From Coemansia sp. RSA 1804 (Eukaryota; Kickxellomycota; Kickxellomycetes; Kickxellales; Kickxellaceae): a DNA stretch of 11,236 nt. The stretch covers positions 1 through 11,236 of the forward strand of contig JANBTH010000796.1 in NCBI GenBank assembly GCA_027578815.1. Reading direction: 5' to 3'. The translations under genes and the position numbers were made by a program. This document shows, piece by piece, positions 1 to 6,496 of the stretch (positions within the stretch are counted from its first letter, which is position 1; each line of letters begins with the position of its first letter). Under the pieces are notes generated by a model. It searched no databases and had not been told where the DNA came from. It saw only the letters and a program-made list of their open reading frames with translations.

Positions 1-1144
1 TCACTGAAATGTACGTCAATTTTATGTTTCCCAAAAACAGGTGAAAATCGCTTGCATGCACGAAGATTGGAGAAAAGGAGGGGAAAAAAGGGTCACCGAC
101 CAGCCTGTCCGGCCTTTTTACATACCAGAGTTTTCTTTCTCCGTCAAAGCGATGGCACAGGACTGTATATTTTGTGCTGCAAACTGCCTGTGACACATCT
201 CCCAACACAATAAATTATCTCAAAAGAAATCCGGTTTCCTACTCAACATGCTGGATATTCTGGTGCATGCTTTCTATTTTTACTTCTCTGTAGCTTTGTG
301 GGCGAATTCCGGATACGCGATAGAGAACCAGCATCTTTCCATTTTCATTTCTTCTTCTTTCAAGGCATATTTCTACAGGTATAAAACCGGTTCTAGGGGC
401 AATATGTTGTGATGCTGTTTTTAAAAGGCTTTTACAGCAAATAGTATATCTGAAGATAAAGGATTTGTCGAATGGGAAGAGCACAATACTGGGGATATAC
501 CACTACACGGGCCGTATATAACGTACATTGGTTGGTCATAACAAATTCATATGTTTCTCTTTCATATAGACCTTCATATTGAGCATTATATTTCTTTATT
601 GGCGTCCGCATTCAACATTCACAAGCAAAAAGTTCAAAGAATAAAAGACGTGATACTACCAAATAATGCTGACATGTATATTTGATGATATTAAGTTGGC
701 ACATTTCCGAAAGCCGCTGGTTTCACATCAGCAGCAGGGCATGCTTAATTTGACTTTAACTTTCTAATACTCAAAAGGAAAAGAAAGCGGATATTTCACT
801 GATTTGATCTTTTGAAGTCTTTCTGTTGAAAAAGAATAATACAAATTCGACCTACATGGCGCCGATTCTTTGACACACAATGCAGCTCATAAAACAACAC
901 ATGTTTGAGTTTTGGGCACTAGGGAGCTTCTGTCATCTATTGTCTTTGGCGCTCGCTGTGGAATTCCGCTTTGCCAGCATATCACAAGCAAAATAATGAA
1001 ATAATATGCCCTGCAGTTCTGGCACTTTGCAATATTATATACTGCGATTAACAGGACAAAAGAGAATAGATACTCTGTCGCAATAAGTAAGAAAAACAAT
1101 TAATTAATAAAGCTTGTTCAACAAAAGGTTAGAGGGAAAAAGAC
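1..1144. other. AT-rich intergenic DNA, no supported gene
   Basis: This left flank is AT-rich, with many short homopolymer runs. Every open frame in it is short and lacks a good ATG. The best is a minus-strand frame open from about 502 to 239. It begins without ATG and has an acceptor-like pyrimidine run plus CAG (about 450-458 on the minus strand), so it could be a terminal exon, but no upstream exon with a start codon is visible. A hydrophobic minus-strand frame at 887-1099 also looks like chance. The stretch probably holds the 3' flank of the gene at 1145-1693. No tRNA or rRNA was recognised. Confidence 0.6.
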
Positions 1145-1693
1145 CTAACGTTTTGTGTCAGGGTTTTCGCCATGAGCGCCATAGAGATAGGAGCTTTGCT
1201 GCTGGTTGCCATATGCCGGAGGATACTGGCTGTTTGGCGGCGGTGCAGTGTAGGCGTTTGGCGGCGGCTGATAGTATTGCTGGTAGCCCTGCTGGTATGC
1301 TGGCATCTGGTGCATGATGACAACACCGCCCTCGCCCTCCACGTTGTATCCAAGCATAATCTGTTCGTCGGTGGTGCGTGGGTTCCTGAGCCACGAGATT
1401 GCGCGCTGGTAACGCCAGATAACGTACACAAGGATTAGCACGTCAAGGGCAAGCAAGGCAATAAGCAGGCCAATGTACCACTTGAACCAGTCGTCGTTTC
1501 TGTAGTAGTCGTCGTTGTTGTTTCTGTTGATGTAGTAGCCAAGAAGTGCGGCAAAGATGGCAATAAAGATAACCTGGAGGACTATAGAGATAAATGCCCT
1601 GCGTCTAACAGCCGTTATGCGTTGCTGGCGGACCTGGTCCACCATTCCTGGCGGATACCGTGAGGCCATCGGCTGCGGAGGATATGCGTTCAT
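1145..1693 (-). CDS. Two-pass membrane protein with Pro/Tyr/Gln-rich tail (paralog of the 3838-4701 gene)
   Basis: This is a 182-residue single-exon frame from ATG to TAG, with A at -3 of the start. Residues 1-30 are a short Pro/Tyr-containing head. RRRA at 30-33 introduces a hydrophobic segment at about 33-55. A polar Asn/Asp/Tyr loop (56-71) with Trp69 and Trp72 leads into a second hydrophobic segment at about 73-94. A conserved-looking juxtamembrane stretch (AISW, then TTDEQ at 107-111) follows. The tail from about 128 is rich in Gln, Tyr and Pro and contains a PPAY motif at 158-161, the form bound by WW domains of Nedd4/Rsp5 ubiquitin ligases. Two membrane segments would place both ends on the same side, most likely the cytosol (inference). 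The membrane core aligns with the 3838-4701 protein, at about a quarter identity by eye. I do not recognise a named family, and the function is unknown. Confidence 0.82.
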   Translation of the reverse strand: MNAYPPQPMASRYPPGMVDQVRQQRITAVRRRAFISIVLQVIFIAIFAALLGYYINRNNNDDYYRNDDWFKWYIGLLIALLALDVLILVYVIWRYQRAISWLRNPRTTDEQIMLGYNVEGEGGVVIMHQMPAYQQGYQQYYQPPPNAYTAPPPNSQYPPAYGNQQQSSYLYGAHGENPDTKR

Positions 1694-2877
1694 TATTCTG
1701 GTTGAGGCGTGTTCTTTTTGCGCTCGTGCTGTTGACGGAAAAGACCCGGTGAGAGAGAAGAATAACAGCTAGAAGATATTTTATTAATATAAAGGTGTTT
1801 TTTGCAAATAAAAGATTATGTACGAATGAATAATATAAGAGGAGGAAAAAGGAGGGAGAGAGAAGAAAGCTGAAGAAAATATATAATAAAAAGGTTGCAC
1901 ACAGCAGAAAGCCAGCACTTTTACCAAATGAAAAAGTGGGGGTAAATGGGGGAAATCTGTGTCCCTTTCACGGCTTGGGGGAGGGTGGCTCCCTGGTTTT
2001 CTGGATGCCAACGAAAAATCACGAGACATCCTTCCTTTTTGCGTTCTTCCTCATCTCCCAAGACTTTTCTATGCAGCTGCGCATACAAAGTGATGGGATT
2101 TTTTCCTCTCTCGTCAACTATTTTTAACACCCTGCCCAAGCCTTTGCGGTTGGCGGCTTTTCCGCAAGCCTTGAGGGGGACAATGGGTGCAACCCCCTAA
2201 AAGATCAAACTCCCATATGAGTGCTGTTGCATCCTTTGATACTGACAAAAGCTTGTACAGCAGCGACAACAGCATTTGGCCTTGACTTTCTTTGGCAAGA
2301 ACACTTGGTTCGCCATGCCTCGGTGTCTGGTAGGCCCAAGTGATTGTTTGCTGTGCCTCGTGGCTCAAGACATCAATGTGAATGAATGCCTTGCAGCATT
2401 GACGTCATTGCACCAAGCAAGAAGAAGACCGACTTGGTGTGCATTTGTACGGCTGTTGTTCGTTTGTGCTGGTTTGCAACCTGGTTCTGGTCTCTGCAAC
2501 CACAAAAAAAGCAGCAAGTAAATTGAATCCGTGCATGCTCGAGACACAGGGATGTTACACAGAAAGCAAAACATGATGCAAATCAGGGGGTGGATGTCTG
2601 AAAACGGTACCAGCTTCTTGGCGTTGAGAAATACAGTTGAAACTTGCACAAGTAGAAAACAAAGGGGCGGGTGATCTGTTGGCAAGCTCGGCTTTTGTTT
2701 TTGTTGATGCTTTGCGTTCTTGAACGGAAACGACGGTCTCGAAAAGTGGTCTTTCCTTGTTGGAGCTCAAGACAGTGCAGATGCTGACACGTTTTCAATA
2801 TGAAGCACGCATTACAATATGATATTAATAATTTTTGATATTTTGCTTTGAATATTTAAGCCGGGGTGAAAAGAAGC
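1694..2877. other. Intergenic region with weak exon candidates
   Basis: About 1.2 kb separates two minus-strand membrane-protein genes. It starts with the promoter side of the 1145-1693 gene, including a purine-rich plus-strand run at about 1838-1882. In the middle, two overlapping minus-strand frames stay open between stops, 2404-2114 and 2196-1921. Neither begins with a usable ATG; their nominal starts are TTG. The second frame is rich in Lys, Arg and Glu and has an acceptor-like TTTTAG immediately before it. Further right, frames at 2365-2770 on the same strand could be joined by an intron ending in a pyrimidine-rich run and GCAG at about 2507-2525. None matches a family I know, so no gene is called. 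The right end is the 3' flank of the DUF202 gene. Confidence 0.5.
1779..1797 (-). promoter_or_regulatory. Possible TATA-like element upstream of the 1145-1693 gene
   Basis: Read on the minus strand, this stretch is an uninterrupted A/T run containing TATATTAATAAAA. It lies roughly 85-105 nt upstream of the ATG at 1693, a plausible core-promoter distance. Such runs are common in this AT-rich DNA, so the call rests on position alone. Confidence 0.25.
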
Positions 2878-3501
2878 TTACATCCGCAAGAGTAGCACCA
2901 AAAGAACCACATACGCCGAAATGCACATTGCCCCAGACAACACCACAGTCCCGCCACTGGTGACAAACACAGGCTCGTCGGCAAAGGGAGTGCGACCAAG
3001 CAGCTTATGTCTCCTGACAAGCCCAATGGCAAGGAACCCAAGCCCAAGCGCAAGAAACACAATGCCCACGGGGAAGAACGCCAGCCCAAAGACCCGCAGT
3101 ATAATCAACGATGCGCCAAAGAGCCCAATCGACGTGCGCCAGTACGCACCATCAAACGTTCGTTCGCGCGCGCGCACCTCCAGAAGCTCTGCGGCAGACC
3201 ATGTGCGCCGCATTGCCTCCTCGTCGCTTGTACCGCGGTGCTCTGAATGCGACGGACATGGTATCCCCGACCTGTCTTCTGCGTCAGAGCTTTTCTTGCT
3301 TGCCGACCGCTGAGTGCTTGGCGTTTTCCCTGGCTGCGTTGCGCTTGTCATAGTGTGAGTACGTGGCGGTCCAGCGTCGCTCTCCAAACCACTGGAGTTG
3401 GTACAATTGCAAAGACCAGCGGCGTTGGTGTTGTCGCTCAAGGTAGGGTGGTATTCAGCTGAAGAAGAGGGCTTCATGCCGCTATGAGGGAGCAAGCTCA
3501 T
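2878..3501 (-). CDS. DUF202-family three-pass membrane protein
   Basis: This is a 207-residue single-exon frame from ATG to TAA. Residues 1-100 are polar, Ser/Thr-rich and probably disordered. From about 104 the sequence reads like a DUF202 domain: RERTF at 112-116 and WRTS at 121-124 match the family's ERTFLAWxRTS-type signature, followed directly by hydrophobic segments. I place the membrane spans at about 122-142, 143-163 and 184-206; only one residue follows the last. DUF202 occurs in bacterial YidH-like proteins and in the membrane part of fungal vacuolar transporter chaperone (VTC) subunits. Here there is no SPX or polyphosphate-polymerase domain, so it is not Vtc2-4, and the long head makes it larger than a minimal Vtc1. 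A second in-frame Met at residue 9 has G at -3 and could be the real start. The family call is good; the function is unknown. Confidence 0.82.
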   Translation of the reverse strand: MSLLPHSGMKPSSSAEYHPTLSDNTNAAGLCNCTNSSGLESDAGPPRTHTMTSATQPGKTPSTQRSASKKSSDAEDRSGIPCPSHSEHRGTSDEEAMRRTWSAAELLEVRARERTFDGAYWRTSIGLFGASLIILRVFGLAFFPVGIVFLALGLGFLAIGLVRRHKLLGRTPFADEPVFVTSGGTVVLSGAMCISAYVVLLVLLLRM

Positions 3502-3590
3502 TTGACAAACTTTTACTTTGGTCTAATTTGTTTAAAAAGTGCAGAAAAATACAATTTACAAATGCATTGAAGCAAAACACAATAGATAAG

Positions 3591-3600
3591 AATATAAAAA
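3591..3600 (-). promoter_or_regulatory. Possible TATA-like element of the DUF202 gene
   Basis: The minus strand reads TTTTTATATT about 90 nt upstream of the ATG at 3501. That is a similar offset to the A/T run in front of the 1145-1693 gene. The only support is position and composition. Confidence 0.25.
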
Positions 3601-3684
3601 GGTAAAGAAAAAGCGGAGGATATCGATCAATGGCATTCACACTCTCACTTGTAAAGCACGTAAAAATATATTGGACAGCTTTTT

Positions 3685-3690
3685 TTTATT
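3685..3690 (-). terminator. Candidate AATAAA polyadenylation signal of the 3838-4701 gene
   Basis: The minus strand carries AATAAA followed by an A-run, about 150 nt downstream of the TAA at 3838. Strand, distance and the intact hexamer fit a fungal poly(A) signal. The hexamer also arises easily in A/T-rich DNA. Confidence 0.4.
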
Positions 3691-3837
3691 GAGGGAGAAA
3701 TATTCCTGGGATGCTAAAAGACAAACTAAAGGGGTGGATTATGAGCTACAGGCGGCAAACCACACAATGAGATAGAAAGTTGGTGGAGCCAGAACGACAA
3801 GGAAGAAAGAAAGAAATGTACAGCTGTGATAATGTGC

Positions 3838-4181
3838 TTACTCGGACTGCGACGACTGCTGAGGAGCGCTCTTGCGACCGGGAAGCTGAGAAGATCTAGC
3901 GTGGGCTTGGTGTTTTCGAGCAGCTCGTGGCGGGCGCCGTGGGCTTTGTTGCTGTCCGCACGAGTCGCTGTCAGTGGGCGACGTGGCAGAGCTTGAAAGG
4001 CTGGAGCTGCGCTGGCGGGCACGCATCTGCCGCCATGCTCGAGAGTTTCTGCCCTGGACAGACATCCACGGACGCTGCATCAGCACTGGGTCATGCTGGA
4101 CGCCATAGAGAAGATTCCGTGGAAGGATGCGTGCACCGTCATTGTTAGGTCCATGGCCAGCGTCCATATATCTTGCATGTG

Positions 4182-4212
<31 letters not shown>

Positions 4213-4701
4213 GTAGCGCACGTTGTCTGTCTGGAGGAATCTCAGCCCAGATCTCCGGACGCCATTCCGGCTGTTGGGATTCACCAGGTCCTGATCGGTC
4301 GTCTTGACATCCAGGACCCAGGAAAGCGCTGTGCGGAAGTAGTAGAATGTGATGACCACAGCCAGCCCAATGACCACCATTAGCACCGACAGCAAAATCA
4401 TTACCCAGCTCGACGACCACCGCGCATACGTATTCCTCTCTGTTTTATTCCGAAGTCGGAAGCTGTGGACTATCAGCAGTGCGAGAAGCACTACGAAAAA
4501 CACAAGCTCCACGCATATCCATATTGCGCGGCGTTTTCGCATCTGCTTCAATGCACATATCTTTGCTGGCGACAAAAGAGTGATTTCTGGCGGAGGTGGT
4601 GCTTGGTTCGGGTCATGTTTTGATTCTCCTGCCCCAATGGTTTTATCGCTTGCAGCATGTATCGTCAGTGTGTGCCTGTCTGGCCTTGGCAAAAGCTTCA
4701 T
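3838..4701 (-). CDS. Two-pass membrane protein with polyglutamine tract (paralog of the 1145-1693 gene)
   Basis: I start this at the first ATG, 4701, giving 287 residues; the frame extends two codons further to a TTG and then meets a stop at 4723-4725, so no earlier ATG exists. Residues 1-45 are polar with a PPPP run. A basic cluster (RKRR, about 55-58) precedes a hydrophobic segment at about 60-80. A charged loop with Trp95 and Trp99 leads to a second segment at about 99-121. This is followed by ALSW and TTDQ (134-137), matching AISW and TTDE of the 1145-1693 protein. The tail carries ten glutamines (164-173), then Met/Arg/Trp-containing and Ser/Arg-rich basic sequence to the end. By eye, about 22 of 83 core positions are identical between the paralogs, with one single-residue gap. 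The tails are unrelated. I recognise no named family, and the function is unknown. Confidence 0.82.
4183..4212 (-). repeat. CTG/CAG microsatellite encoding polyglutamine
   Basis: Nine perfect CTG units on the plus strand (4183-4209) are followed by TTG. Read on the coding minus strand these are CAA and nine CAG, giving ten Gln in the tail of the two-pass membrane protein. The near-pure repeat suggests recent length change by slippage. Confidence 0.95.
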
Positions 4702-5680
4702 TGGCAAAGCGGACTTTGAATATCAAATGTGGTTTCTTCTCTTGCAAAGACTCGGGAAGAAGGAAATGTGATAGCAGATGCTAGAACAAACAGTGAAATA
4801 GAATACAAGAAAACGGCTAACAGCTAGAGCCTGATGCGGCTACTAGATGCGGGGAGGAGGATCTCAGCCAGGCCCTGTTGTTACTGTCGCCGCAACAAAA
4901 ACCTATTACCAATGCAATAAAAAGGGGGAGGAGAAAAACAACGGATTTAAAAGGCTCTCCAGCAGCAATGATTGTGCGTCGGACAGTACCCACCGGGATG
5001 TTTATGACTCCTTCCTTTATTCAATGTCTCTTTATTCACTTTCCTTTCTCGTTAACTGTGTTTCTTTTTGGTTCTAAACAACAACGTAATACCGCCTCCC
5101 TCCCTCTTTTGTGTGGGAAGCACGAGGTTTTCAGCAATATCAGACCGGGTGAATAGAGGACAAGCGGTGGGCATAAAAGTCTTGGCAATCTATAGATGTA
5201 GCGGTGGAAGCAATAATAAGAGTGACAGACAGCTGATTACAAAATGAAAAATTCAATGACAACCCAGATAGAGCCAGATATGTCCTGTGTAGCTCTGGTT
5301 CAAATAGAAACGAGCCCTGTGTGTTTTTGCCAACCCAGCCAGAATAAATCCGCTGCTGTAGTTGGCCCTTGTCACAGCGGGAGGGGGGTCTGGGGATGAA
5401 GCAAGTATGTTGGTGAGGGGAGGAAGCAGAGGGAGAAAGGAAATAATGGATTTTGATGGAATCGATGGAATGATAGAATATGTGTGGCACAAGAAATAAA
5501 GTGAAAAACTCATACAAAAAATGGAAAGGAAGAAAGGAACAAAAGAGAAAGGAGGTTTGGCGAAAAAGTAACAAGATTGCGCCTGCTGCACATTAGCCAG
5601 AAACAAGAAAAAATAAAACAAATGCGATGGAGCATCCGAAAAGAAAGATGGAAGGTTAGCAATCATTAAATAAAAAATAA

Positions 5681-5701
5681 GCAGCAGCAGCAGCAGCAGC
5701 A
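5681..5701. repeat. GCA trinucleotide microsatellite (non-coding)
   Basis: Seven perfect GCA units are followed by GCG. The array lies in the divergent intergenic region, about 0.98 kb from the neighbouring membrane-protein gene and 0.75 kb from PSO2. It is the same repeat class as the coding arrays elsewhere in the window. Confidence 0.95.
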
Positions 5702-6340
5702 GCGGCATGCACCCTCCAAAAAGACAGCATGCATGTCGCTTCAGTTGCTGAAACTGCACCTTGCTGCTTTTCATCCACCATAATTTATGTCCGCTTGGGC
5801 TGAATCCGACCTAAAATTAGTTCTTTGTTCCCCTCCCCTGCTTGTCGTTGCTTATCCAACCGCCGAACAAGGATCAACAAGTGACGTCCCATCCATACAG
5901 GCCCTTTTTCGTCTTTCTGTCTTTGCGCATCAAGCGGAATTGTCCATCCCTTGCAAACATTGCCACCTGCCTTTCCGAATCGGTAATGCCTCAGACAAAC
6001 GTTGTGCACCGGACCAGGTTTATTTGTTTCATTTTGCTCAATGCCTGGCGTCGGGTCATACGCGCTGTGCTTTGTCCTGCTTTATTACCACTGCTTGTCC
6101 TTCACGCCAGCACTCGTCATCCGATTGCTAGCTGCCTCTGCCACCAAAACAACACAACATGCTAATCAGATAGGCCAAAGAAAAAAGAACCATCGTCATT
6201 CATCCACATGCTACTTGTGAAAATAGCCAAGGCATAAAAGTTCAGATTGGTCTGATCGGACTGGTGAAGGATAATTCTCCCGTCCCCACCTCTCTTGTTC
6301 TACAAATAAACCATAAAGAGCTTTGAATTGCATTTTTCTA

Positions 6341-6358
6341 TTCCCCCTCTCTCTCTCC
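6341..6358 (+). promoter_or_regulatory. CT-rich tract upstream of PSO2
   Basis: A pyrimidine block ending in CTCTCTCTCTCC lies about 90-105 nt before the PSO2 ATG. Pyrimidine tracts just upstream of the transcription start are a known feature of many fungal promoters. An A/T-rich run with AATAAACCATAAAG lies a further 25-40 nt upstream and may serve as a TATA-like element. Both calls rest on position only. Confidence 0.35.
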
Positions 6359-6365
6359 AATTCAA

Positions 6366-6496
6366 ATGGAATGCTAATTCATATAGCCTTTTGTATTAAA
6401 CAAAGCAGAACAGAAAGAAGCTGTAAGGAGGGCCGCAGCAGCTGGAATGTGGTCAGACTCGAAGAAGCGGAAGCAGGTGGCTGCGGAAAGAGGTGA
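6366..6496 (+). promoter_or_regulatory. Upstream ATGs and overlapping uORF at the PSO2 start
   Basis: Two ATGs precede the PSO2 start. The one at 6366 opens a three-codon frame ending with TAA at 6375-6377. The one at 6371 opens a 41-codon frame that is out of phase with PSO2, runs across its ATG and stops at TGA 6494-6496. If transcription begins upstream of 6366, perhaps near the CT tract, ribosomes using the second ATG would miss the PSO2 start, lowering expression. If transcription begins downstream of 6371, neither matters. Confidence 0.35.

Larger units (their letters stand above)
3502..3837. other. Intergenic spacer between two minus-strand genes
   Basis: This 336-base AT-rich spacer holds the promoter side of the DUF202 gene at its left end and the 3' flank of the polyQ membrane-protein gene at its right end. 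A minus-strand open frame at 3726-4022 extends into it but overlaps the neighbouring gene in another frame and looks like chance. No other gene is seen. Confidence 0.7.
4702..6446. other. Long divergent intergenic region between a membrane-protein gene and PSO2
   Basis: About 1.7 kb lies between two genes transcribed away from each other, so it must contain both promoters. I find no supported gene. The minus-strand frames at 5140-5774 encode improbable Phe/Leu/Ser-rich peptides caused by a purine-rich plus strand (about 5380-5660). The plus-strand frames at 4847-5156 and 5787-6220 overlap one another in different frames and match no known domain. The region also holds a GCA repeat at 5681-5701 and, next to PSO2, a pyrimidine tract and upstream ATGs. 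It is unusually long for this gene-dense window, so a non-coding RNA or an unseen spliced gene cannot be excluded. Confidence 0.6.

Noticed and set aside
2921..3462. Plus-strand frames of 70-130 codons opposite the DUF202 gene
   Set aside because: They are shadows of the DUF202 gene. Their sequences are Arg/Pro/Ser-rich with no domain.
4702..4707. Extension of the polyQ membrane protein by two codons to a TTG start
   Set aside because: TTG starts are not expected in fungal nuclear genes, and the first ATG at 4701 is available.
5379..5395. G-rich run as a G-quadruplex
   Set aside because: It has only three separated runs of three or more G; the six-G block cannot supply two of them with a loop.
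5140..5774. Two overlapping minus-strand frames of 144 and 173 codons predicting hydrophobic proteins
   Set aside because: They overlap in different frames and are dominated by Phe/Leu/Ser because the plus strand is purine-rich. The Leu run is just the GCA microsatellite read in another frame. They show no membrane-protein organisation comparable to the real genes.
5787..6220. Three overlapping plus-strand frames, one with a CKHCHLPF pattern resembling a zinc site
   Set aside because: The three frames compete over the same DNA, the Cys/His spacing matches no zinc-finger family I know, and codon choice looks random.
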